Source: DTU015 sp964406505 (GTDB lineage: Bacteria; Bacillota; Sulfobacillia; Fermentithermobacillales; Fermentithermobacillaceae). Taken from it: a DNA stretch of 40,341 nt. Positions 24,515-31,572 of the stretch are shown one piece after another. The first letter of the stretch is position 1. Each line of letters opens with the position of its first letter. The notes beneath the pieces are model-generated. The model was not told the origin of the DNA. It worked only from the letters and a program-made list of their open reading frames with translations, and did not search any database. The stretch lies in contig CAYORX010000017.1 of the NCBI GenBank assembly GCA_964406505.1, positions 1 to 40,341 on the forward strand, read 5' to 3'. Position numbers and translations under genes: made by a program.

Positions 24515-26920
24515 ATGAGCAAGGTAAAGGACATTAATCAAAAGTCCTACCCGCTTTTACCCCTAAGAAATGCAATCGTATTTCCGGGTGTTAAAGTTTC
24601 ATTAGAGGTTGGGCGGCCTAAATCCATCAAAGCTGTGGAAATTGCCCGGGCTTCAGAAATGACTTTGATTATGTGCTCACAAAAAGTTGCTCAGAGAGCT
24701 GAGCCGTTATCTGAACATATATATAGCGTAGGTACACTTGGAAAAATTAAAGAAACTGCTAAAAGTGCATCGGGCAATCTTCGTATAGTAGTGGAAGGTA
24801 TTAAACGTATAAAACTTTGTTCATATGTAACAAAGGATCCGGTCTATCAAGTAACCATTGAAGAGTTGACAGATGAGTATACCGGATCGGATGAAAACGA
24901 AGTTTTAGTCAAAAGCCTCATAGATCAATATGAAGAGTATGTAGGTATTACCAGGAACGTGCCCGCTGAGACTTTGATTTCAATAGCGGGAATAAACGAG
25001 GCTGGTCTACTTTGCGATACTATTGCAAGTCACATACCAGTTTCTGTATCTGAAAAGCAACAGGTATTAGAGATGGTTTCTGTGACAGCGCGCACAGAAA
25101 AAGTGCTTGATATCCTTAGCAAAGAAATCGAATTGGCAGGTTTGGAAAAACGTATTAACCAGCGCGTACGCAAACAAATTGAAAAGAGTCAAAAGGAATA
25201 TTGGTTGCGAGAACAAATGAAAGCCATACAAAGAGAATTAGGTGACAAATCAGAAGGCCTAGGTGAAACACAGGAATTAAGGCGGCAAATTGAAAAAGTT
25301 GGTTTGCCAGATGATGCTAAAGAAAAAGCTTTAAAAGAAGTGGAACGCTTGGGTAAAATGGCACCGATTTCAGCGGAAGCCGCAGTAATCAGAACCTATT
25401 TAGAATGGCTGGTTTCTTTACCGTGGAATGTGCTTACGGAAGATGCACTTAATATTGAGCGCTCACACAAAATTTTAGATGAAGATCATTACGGGTTGTC
25501 GGAGCCTAAAGAAAGGATTCTTGAATATTTAGCAATTCGGAAACTGGTTAGCAAGCCTAGAGGACCCATTTTGTGTTTTGTAGGTCCGCCTGGGGTCGGT
25601 AAAACTTCTTTAGGCAAATCTATAGCTAGAGCCATGGGCCGTAAATTTGTAAGAATATCTCTTGGTGGTGTTAGAGATGAGGCTGAAATAAGAGGGCATA
25701 GGCGCACCTATATTGGTGCGATGCCAGGGAGAATAATTCAGGGTTTAAGAAATGCAGGTTCAAAAAACCCAGTGTTCTTGATGGACGAGATTGACAAATT
25801 GGCTTCTGATTTTAGAGGTGATCCGGCCGCTGCATTGCTTGAAGTTCTGGATCCTGAGCAGAACCACCAGTTTTCTGATCACTATCTGGAACTTCCTTTT
25901 GACTTGTCTAAAGTAATGTTTATAACGACCGCCAATTCTCATCATACAATCCCCAGACCTTTGCTAGATCGTATGGAGGTGATAAAGCTTTCTGGGTATA
26001 CAGAGGAAGAAAAAATAGAGATTGGAAGCCAGTTCTTAGTTCCTAAAATGCTCAAAGAACATGGTTTGACCCGGTCAAAACTCACTATTCGTAGGGACGC
26101 GTTAAGAGAAATAATCAGATCTTATACGCGTGAAGCAGGGGTTAGAAATCTTGAAAGGCAGATCGCTGCTATCTGCCGGAAGACAGCTAAAAATGTTGTT
26201 TCCGGTAAAAAGCACAGAACAATTGCTACGTCTAAGAACGTAAATGAGTATCTTGGCATACCGAAGTATCGATATAGAACGGCTGAAGAAGAAGATCAGG
26301 TCGGAGTTTCGCTTGCTTTATCCGTGACCGGATATGGGGGCGATGTAATGCCTTGCGAAGTCAGTGTAGTTAGCGGAAAAGGAAACCTTACTCTTACAGG
26401 ACAGTTAGGTAATGTCATGAAAGAATCGGCACAAGCGGCTTTAAGCTATCTTAGGTCGCGAAGTGCAGATCTTGGGCTTGAGGCAAACTTCTATGAGACA
26501 ACGGATATACATGTTCACATTCCTGAAGGTGCGGTACCGAAAGACGGTCCTTCTGCTGGCATAACAATGGCGTGTGCTATAGCATCAGCTCTTACGAATA
26601 GGCCTGTCAAACATGATTTAGCCATGACAGGCGAAATCAGTTTAAGAGGACGGGTTCTGCCTGTAGGTGGAGTAAAGGAAAAGGTACTAGCAGCTCATAG
26701 AGCGGGTGTTTCAAAAGTGATTATGCCTTTAGACAACAAAAAAGATCTAGAGGATATTCCGAACGATATATATAAAGATATCGATATTGAATTGGTAACT
26801 CATATGGACCAAGTGCTGTCAGCCGCGCTTGGCGAACCTTTGGACGATGAAATGAAAGCTTTTCCATGTTTCAGTAGTATAAAACCAGAGGAGAATATGG
26901 CGGTAAACCATATTAGCTGA
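24515..26920 (+). CDS. lon: ATP-dependent protease La (LonA)
   Basis: An 801-residue cytosolic Lon. The N-terminal LAN domain begins YPLLPLRNAIVFPGVKVSL, followed by a coiled-coil stretch (REQMKAIQRELGD). The AAA+ module has Walker A GPPGVGKT at 357-364 and Walker B NPVFLMDEIDK. The protease domain has catalytic S680 in KDGPSAGITMA and K723 in VGGVKEKVLAAHRAG, with the 43-residue spacing seen in E. coli Lon. It degrades misfolded and regulatory proteins. The ATG follows GGGAGGTG. In Bacillus the order lonB-lonA-ysxC is common; here an ATP-grasp enzyme with its own promoter follows instead. Confidence 0.97.
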   Translation: MSKVKDINQKSYPLLPLRNAIVFPGVKVSLEVGRPKSIKAVEIARASEMTLIMCSQKVAQRAEPLSEHIYSVGTLGKIKETAKSASGNLRIVVEGIKRIKLCSYVTKDPVYQVTIEELTDEYTGSDENEVLVKSLIDQYEEYVGITRNVPAETLISIAGINEAGLLCDTIASHIPVSVSEKQQVLEMVSVTARTEKVLDILSKEIELAGLEKRINQRVRKQIEKSQKEYWLREQMKAIQRELGDKSEGLGETQELRRQIEKVGLPDDAKEKALKEVERLGKMAPISAEAAVIRTYLEWLVSLPWNVLTEDALNIERSHKILDEDHYGLSEPKERILEYLAIRKLVSKPRGPILCFVGPPGVGKTSLGKSIARAMGRKFVRISLGGVRDEAEIRGHRRTYIGAMPGRIIQGLRNAGSKNPVFLMDEIDKLASDFRGDPAAALLEVLDPEQNHQFSDHYLELPFDLSKVMFITTANSHHTIPRPLLDRMEVIKLSGYTEEEKIEIGSQFLVPKMLKEHGLTRSKLTIRRDALREIIRSYTREAGVRNLERQIAAICRKTAKNVVSGKKHRTIATSKNVNEYLGIPKYRYRTAEEEDQVGVSLALSVTGYGGDVMPCEVSVVSGKGNLTLTGQLGNVMKESAQAALSYLRSRSADLGLEANFYETTDIHVHIPEGAVPKDGPSAGITMACAIASALTNRPVKHDLAMTGEISLRGRVLPVGGVKEKVLAAHRAGVSKVIMPLDNKKDLEDIPNDIYKDIDIELVTHMDQVLSAALGEPLDDEMKAFPCFSSIKPEENMAVNHIS

Positions 26921-26957
26921 TTTCATAAAAGAGTTGTTGGGTTCATATAAAAATTGA

Positions 26958-26986
26958 TTGACGCCTACAATAAACCATGCAATAAT
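26958..26986 (+). promoter_or_regulatory. Vegetative promoter of the ATP-grasp gene
   Basis: TTGACG (26958-26963), a 17-base spacer and AATAAT (26981-26986) match the sigma-A consensus at 5 of 6 positions each. The predicted transcript start near 26993 lies 37 bases before ATG 27030. It therefore rules out the upstream in-frame start at 26958. Confidence 0.65.
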
Positions 26987-27029
26987 CACTTGTCGATACT
27001 ATATACACCCAAAGGGGGAATCGCAAGGC

Positions 27030-28061
27030 ATGGCACGTGTAGGCGTCATGTTTAATTTGAAAGGGAAATCTTCTTGTGGGGGGGAACCTCCTGATTTGGA
27101 GGCCGAGTTTGATTCTGAGGCCACAGTTTTGTCCATCGCTCATGCTTTGGAAACTCAAGGACATGATGTTTGTTTGATAGAAGGTGACAAGACAGCGTAT
27201 TCAAAATTATTGTCAGAAAAAATTGATATCGTTTTCAATATATGCGAAGGATTAAAGGGTGAATCCAGAGAAAGTCATATACCTAGCATTCTTGAAATGC
27301 TTGGTATTCCTTACACTGGCTCAGGAGTGTTAACCTTAGCGGTTACGTTAGATAAACATGTAGCTAAAAAAATTCTCGCATATCACGATATTCCCACAGC
27401 TAAATTCCAAGTCTTTAGTTCTTCCCGAGAAGTGAATATTGATCAGATGAAATACCCTTTGTTTGTAAAGCCCGTTCATGAAGGTTCAAGTATGGGGATT
27501 TCGTCAGACTCTTTGTGCAAAAACTATCACGAAGTTTTAAATCAGGTTGATAGAATAACAAATGCATATAGGCAGCCTGCACTTGTTGAAGAATTTCTTT
27601 CAGGTAGAGAGTTTACGGTGGGGATAATCGGTAATCAGCAACCGAATGTATTTCCCATTATGGAAATTAATTTTGATAATATACCATGTTCACACGGTAA
27701 CGTGTACTCGCGCAAATTCAAAACGGATTGGAGCGATCATAAATATTATTCATGTCCCGCAAATTTGCCGTTTGAGTTAGAAGAGCAGGTTAAGCAGCTC
27801 GCCTTGCGTACTTTTCGTATATTCGATTGTAAAGATTTTGCTAGAATAGATATTCGGTTAGATAATAGCGGTGTTCCTAACGTGATTGAAGTTAATCCGC
27901 TACCTGGTATGGCACCGGGATTTTCTGATTATCCTAGGATAGCGGAGCAGGCTGGTGTGTCGTATCAAGAATTGGTGAATATGATTTTGATGTGTGCTTT
28001 AAAAAGATATAATTTGTTTCATTTAACAAAGATTGTATTACCGCGTAATCGGATAGCGTAA
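27030..28061 (+). CDS. D-alanine--D-alanine ligase-like ATP-grasp enzyme
   Basis: A 343-residue ATP-grasp ligase of the Ddl type. The central and C-terminal ATP-grasp parts are clear: YPLFVKPVHEGSSMGIS, ALVEEFLSGREFTVGIIG, FARIDIRLD and the metal-binding VIEVNPLPGMAPGFSDYP. True Ddl proteins start with a GGxSxEHxVS substrate motif. This one instead has MARVGVMFNLKGKSSCGGE and TGSGVLTLAVTLDKHVAKKIL, so it belongs to the Ddl-related group and its amino-acid substrates may differ. ATG 27030 is supported by the promoter just upstream and by AAAGGGGG at 27011-27018. It is a single-gene unit closed by a terminator at 28082-28111. Confidence 0.82.
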   Translation: MARVGVMFNLKGKSSCGGEPPDLEAEFDSEATVLSIAHALETQGHDVCLIEGDKTAYSKLLSEKIDIVFNICEGLKGESRESHIPSILEMLGIPYTGSGVLTLAVTLDKHVAKKILAYHDIPTAKFQVFSSSREVNIDQMKYPLFVKPVHEGSSMGISSDSLCKNYHEVLNQVDRITNAYRQPALVEEFLSGREFTVGIIGNQQPNVFPIMEINFDNIPCSHGNVYSRKFKTDWSDHKYYSCPANLPFELEEQVKQLALRTFRIFDCKDFARIDIRLDNSGVPNVIEVNPLPGMAPGFSDYPRIAEQAGVSYQELVNMILMCALKRYNLFHLTKIVLPRNRIA

Positions 28062-28081
28062 GACGGAAAAGCGAAAAAGGT

Positions 28082-28111
28082 AGTCCGACCTTATTTAAGG
28101 TCGGACTGTTT
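28082..28111 (+). terminator. Rho-independent terminator after the ATP-grasp gene
   Basis: Perfect 11-base stem AGTCCGACCTT (28082-28092) / AAGGTCGGACT (28097-28107), four-base loop ATTT, followed by GTTTTGTTT. Confidence 0.93.
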
Positions 28112-28274
28112 TGTTTAAGTTAGCTAAGGATTTAATGTAAATTGTTCCCGAATTTACTAGCATTCGCTTTGCAGGTAAATCGTTTATTACGTCGAACCTC
28201 AAGAAGTCGGAATACCGCTATCCAGACCGTATTTTAGATTGTAAGATAGGCGGTTAGGGGAGGAGGAACTTGGT

Positions 28275-28865
28275 TTGCAATGGGCTGACTGTGAAACAGA
28301 TAAAGGACGAGACCAAAAAGTATTAGGCGTTATAGTCCAACTTAGAGTGGTTTGCCAACGAGATTTACCTAAATTGATTGCATGGGATAATGATAGTGAA
28401 GTTTCGGCATTAGCAGGAAAAAAGTTTTCTACTAAAAATGAAGCGAAGGACTGGTATCTAAATAGGTCGCCGATTAACAAAAAGAGTTTTGTAATCGAAA
28501 CATTACAAGGCAAACCTATTGGCGAAATTGAAATTGTTAACATTTCATGGCGGTTACATACAGGAGAACTAAGGGTGGTTATTGGAGAAAAACAATATTG
28601 GAACCGGGGATTCGGAACAGATGCAGTGTTAACACTTTGTAAATGGGTTTTTGAGAGTTATTCAATTGATACCATATATTTAAGAGTTGATAAGAAAAAT
28701 TACAGAGCACGGAGATGTTACGCAAAGGTGGGATTTAAACCTATCGGGTGTCTTAAGTTTTCGGCAGATAGAAAAAACACTAAGGCTCGGACACGCACTC
28801 AGCTGATTTTAATGCAAATAACTAAAACCGAATTTTTAAGCAAAAGCATTATGTCATCCGTTTAG
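28275..28865 (+). CDS. GNAT family N-acetyltransferase
   Basis: A 196-residue protein with a GNAT fold in residues about 25-165. The acetyl-CoA pyrophosphate-binding loop appears as QYWNRGFGTDAV, followed by the helix LTLCKWVFESYSIDTIYLRVDKKNYRARRCYAKVGFKPIG, which is typical of GNAT motifs A and B. It resembles the ribosomal-protein-alanine/spermidine acetyltransferase-like branch, but the acceptor is unknown. TTG 28275 is the best start: AGGAGG at 28261-28266 lies 8 bases upstream. It stands alone between a terminator and the convergent HAD gene. Confidence 0.85.
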   Translation: MQWADCETDKGRDQKVLGVIVQLRVVCQRDLPKLIAWDNDSEVSALAGKKFSTKNEAKDWYLNRSPINKKSFVIETLQGKPIGEIEIVNISWRLHTGELRVVIGEKQYWNRGFGTDAVLTLCKWVFESYSIDTIYLRVDKKNYRARRCYAKVGFKPIGCLKFSADRKNTKARTRTQLILMQITKTEFLSKSIMSSV

Positions 28866-28898
28866 TGGTTCAGATAGTAACCATTATGTATTTGTATG

Positions 28899-29660
28899 TC
28901 AATTGCTCGATTTGCAGCAATCGAGTATTTGAGATATGTCATCAAAAATATAATCAGGTGTTTCAGCTTCTATAGAATGTTTTGCGTACGCACCGTAACT
29001 TACACCTGCCGTTTTTATTTGAGGGCGATCACCCAGGGAATATTTTGATATTAGAATTTCGGCGTTTTTTCCCGAGTTAATATCCCAAGGGCTGTCGCCT
29101 ACCATAAGCGTTCTGAAAGGGAAAATAGGTTTTGGGTGTTCTAAAGATTCTATGTAGCCCAAAAGTTCTAATGCTTTAAGGACTGGTGCAGCGTGGGGCT
29201 TATTTTCGACGGTGTCCTCACAAAACACTTTAACATCAAACATGTGATGGATATTTGCGATTTCGAGCCCAACGAGTGCAGATTTTTGTCTTTTGGAGGT
29301 CACCAAAGCGAGTGCCACATTATGTTTTTTCAATTCGTGCAAGGTACTTACCGCATTGGGATATGGCTGAACATATTTCTTATGGTTAGTTAGGTTATGT
29401 GCTTCGTATATTTTCAGTGCTTGTTCTTCTTTACCAGGGAGTAACTGGGCTAGTTGATCTTTTAGCGGAAGTCCCATGTGGCGAGATAATTCTTTTTGTG
29501 TCGGACTAATTCCTGTAAAATGTCTTATAGTGTGTTCAAAAGATAGATATATCGCCCGGGTGGTATCTAACAGTGTACCATCTAAGTCGAATAATATCCC
29601 ATGAAAACATGAGTCGGTAAGGTCTGGAGACATGTTGTTGTGTGTTGAGTATTTAGACAT
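28899..29660 (-). CDS. HAD-superfamily hydrolase, PpaX/Gph-like phosphatase
   Basis: A 253-residue haloacid-dehalogenase-fold phosphatase. Motif I is FDLDGTLLDT with nucleophile D25 and acid D27, motif II is LVTSKRQKS, a conserved Lys lies in ENKPHAAPV, and motif IV is MVGDSPWDINSG. The alpha-helical cap after motif I places it with the phosphoglycolate phosphatase/PpaX group. ATG 29660 follows GGAG by 8 bases; a GTG at 29669 would leave no room for a site. It is convergent with the GNAT gene, 33 bases apart. The substrate is a small phosphorylated metabolite or pyrophosphate and cannot be specified. Confidence 0.87.
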   Translation of the reverse strand: MSKYSTHNNMSPDLTDSCFHGILFDLDGTLLDTTRAIYLSFEHTIRHFTGISPTQKELSRHMGLPLKDQLAQLLPGKEEQALKIYEAHNLTNHKKYVQPYPNAVSTLHELKKHNVALALVTSKRQKSALVGLEIANIHHMFDVKVFCEDTVENKPHAAPVLKALELLGYIESLEHPKPIFPFRTLMVGDSPWDINSGKNAEILISKYSLGDRPQIKTAGVSYGAYAKHSIEAETPDYIFDDISQILDCCKSSN

Positions 29661-29808
29661 TATTAACACTCCATAAACTTATAGTAGGCACTTGAATTTA
29701 ACCTTTATGCACTTTTGTGTTTGACGTCTTCATTAGGGAAAAGACGCTTCTTAAATGATAACTTGCACCGCAAGATTTATCTAGCCACGATAAAGCATAA
29801 AAAGGGAA

Positions 29809-29837
29809 TTAGCAGCCTTTTCTAGAAATGGTATCAT
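29809..29837 (+). promoter_or_regulatory. Candidate promoter of the DUF2953/gerW genes
   Basis: TTAGCA (29809-29814) and TATCAT (29832-29837) are 17 bases apart, 50 bases before the DUF2953 start. It reads as a moderate sigma-A-type promoter. Sporulation sigma-F/G elements were looked for upstream of both genes and not found with confidence. Confidence 0.35.
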
Positions 29838-29886
29838 GCCCATTTTTTAATAAATACCTACAATCTAGAAAGGTATAAATCTTAAT

Positions 29887-30597
29887 ATGACAACACTTAT
29901 CGTAACGTTAAAAATATTCAGTGGATTATTGTTCGTAATAACTGCTGTTGTAATTGCTTTGATGGTTTTTCCTGTTACGCTACATAGTGCTAGCTCATTC
30001 TGTGCTGAAAGTAACCTAGAAGAGGGGCTTAATTGTCTTTTGAACGATAAAGACGAACAGGTTGATTTGGTTTTTGTAGATTGTGAATTTGAAGTCAGCA
30101 TAAGCGTACTTTTGGGATTAGTATCAATTTATCTATCTGAAGTTATGTGTCCAAAAATACGTGTTTTTGGTTTAGAGATTCCGATCCGCCTGCAAAAGAG
30201 TGATCGTAAACTTCTGATCGCTGATAAAAGAAAATCTATTCGTTTTCGTAAAGAAAGACTGAGCGAATTAATTCGGTTTCCTTTAAGGGCTAAAACCAAA
30301 ACGTTTATTAAAACTTTGATAGAAGCAACAAACCTTGACGTGAACTTAGCGCTTGAGTTCGGTTTTTTTGATTCTGCCAATACCGGAATTTTATTTGGTT
30401 TGTTTTCGGCGTTTATCGGCGCTGTTGGGATTAAGGGAGTCAAAATTTGTCCCAATTTCGAAAAACAGTTAATATCTGTTTCAGGTACAGCATTTATGAA
30501 AATTGTACCAGTTCAATTGCTGTGGATCGGAATACGTTTTGCATTAGAACCAGAAGTTAGGAACCTCTGGCGGAAGAAGGAAAGTTCTATCAGCTAA
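29887..30597 (+). CDS. DUF2953 domain protein (YtfI-like)
   Basis: A 236-residue protein with an N-terminal membrane segment (FSGLLFVITAVVIALMVFPVTLH) and a mainly beta, basic C-terminal part (FFDSANTGILFGLFSAFIGAVG, VKICPNF, FMKIVPVQLLWIGIRF). This matches the DUF2953/YtfI pattern found just upstream of gerW/ytfJ in endospore formers. The function is unknown. The conserved pairing points to sporulation or germination. A 133-base gap separates it from gerW, so gerW may have a second promoter. Confidence 0.8.
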   Translation: MTTLIVTLKIFSGLLFVITAVVIALMVFPVTLHSASSFCAESNLEEGLNCLLNDKDEQVDLVFVDCEFEVSISVLLGLVSIYLSEVMCPKIRVFGLEIPIRLQKSDRKLLIADKRKSIRFRKERLSELIRFPLRAKTKTFIKTLIEATNLDVNLALEFGFFDSANTGILFGLFSAFIGAVGIKGVKICPNFEKQLISVSGTAFMKIVPVQLLWIGIRFALEPEVRNLWRKKESSIS

Positions 30598-30730
30598 AAT
30601 ATATGTTTTGTTAACAACCTAGAGATTATCAGATTTAAAAAGGAAGCGTTTCAAGATTTACAGATACCACACATAAGTATCACCAAGGTATCGTCAAACG
30701 GTAGTTCAAAATATACAAGGAGGTAACAAA

Positions 30731-31147
30731 ATGAGTCATGCAGATTCTTTGACAGCTTTAGGTACCCAATTGGCAAAATTTATTTCCACTGAAACGGTTT
30801 TCGGTGACCCGGTTGTTGCGGGTAAAGTTACTTTGATACCGATCCAGTCCGTATCCTTCGGTTTCGGCTCAGGCGATGCCCAAGGCAAAAGCGAGGGAGA
30901 TACTGGTGGTGGGGCTGGCTCTGGAGGTGGCGCTTCTTTAAGGCCCCTAGCGGTGGTCGCGGTAAAAGATGATGGTGATGTGCAAGTTTTCACGTTCAAA
31001 GATCGCGGAATTGCAGACAAAATATTCGAAAGACTCCCGGATATAATATCAAAAGTGGATCATTTATTGCCCAAAAAAACTAAATCCAAAGGTGATAAAA
31101 CTAAGATTGGGAAAGATAGTACTGATGAAGTAACCCAAGACGAGTAA
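30731..31147 (+). CDS. gerW: GerW (YtfJ) family sporulation protein
   Basis: A 138-residue GerW/YtfJ homologue. The diagnostic stretch is FGDPVVAGKVTLIPIQSVSFGFGSG, followed by a Gly-rich linker (GGGAGSGGGAS), a second conserved strand pair (LRPLAVVAVKDDGDVQVFTF) and a hydrophilic Lys/Asp-rich tail. In B. subtilis GerW is needed for normal spore germination with L-alanine. AAGGAGG precedes the ATG. Together with the DUF2953 gene it is good evidence that the host forms endospores. A terminator follows at 31182-31208. Confidence 0.92.
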   Translation: MSHADSLTALGTQLAKFISTETVFGDPVVAGKVTLIPIQSVSFGFGSGDAQGKSEGDTGGGAGSGGGASLRPLAVVAVKDDGDVQVFTFKDRGIADKIFERLPDIISKVDHLLPKKTKSKGDKTKIGKDSTDEVTQDE

Positions 31148-31181
31148 GCTTTGCATTGTAAGTCAGCAAACATAGAACATC

Positions 31182-31208
31182 AAAACCCCGTCACTTCGAT
31201 GGGGTTTT
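31182..31208 (+). terminator. Rho-independent terminator after gerW
   Basis: AAAACCCC (31182-31189) pairs with GGGGTTTT (31201-31208). The stem extends inward by three pairs including a G-U, with loop ACTTC. The right arm itself supplies the T-tract. Confidence 0.88.
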
Positions 31209-31225
31209 ACTATAATTAATATTCG

Positions 31226-31254
31226 TTGATTAATAAAAAATATTTTGATATACT
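31226..31254 (+). promoter_or_regulatory. Promoter of the tRNA-Val gene
   Basis: TTGATT (31226-31231), a 17-base spacer and TATACT (31249-31254) give a strong sigma-A match about 42 bases before the mature tRNA. Confidence 0.75.
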
Positions 31255-31296
31255 CCTTTCACAGAGATAAATACATTCGAATTACTTCATCATGTC

Positions 31297-31371
31297 GGGG
31301 ACTTAGCTCAGTGGCAGAGCGTTCGGTTCACATCCGAAAGGTCACAGGTTCAAGCCCTGTAGTCCCCACCA
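31297..31371 (+). tRNA. tRNA-Val (anticodon CAC)
   Basis: A complete cloverleaf of 75 bases. The acceptor stem GGGGACT / AGTCCCC is perfect, and the D-arm reads TAGCTCAGTGGCAGAGC. The anticodon stem TTCGG / CCGAA encloses loop TTCACAT, giving anticodon CAC. The T-arm ACAGG-TTCAAGC-CCTGT is followed by an encoded ACCA end. CAC reads GUG valine codons. No clear terminator follows. Confidence 0.96.
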
Positions 31372-31572
31372 TATCGTTTTCCCCATTCTTTGTTCGCAAT
31401 GTGATTTCCCGATTCCATCATTCATTACTGCCTTTCGTATCTTTAACCGGTTGTGATTAAGCTAGTGCCGGTTAGAAACCTAAGTGATTTCAAATAATAA
31501 TGCTTAAGGTTGGATGTAGACAAAACGGTATACGTAAAAGTATGTCTTAGGTTTTCAAAAGGCGGTTTTCAG

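Noticed and set aside
28906..28925. CTCGATT...AATCGAG hairpin near the GNAT/HAD convergence
   Set aside because: It lies inside the 3' coding end of the HAD gene and has no T-tract, so a terminator role is weakly supported.
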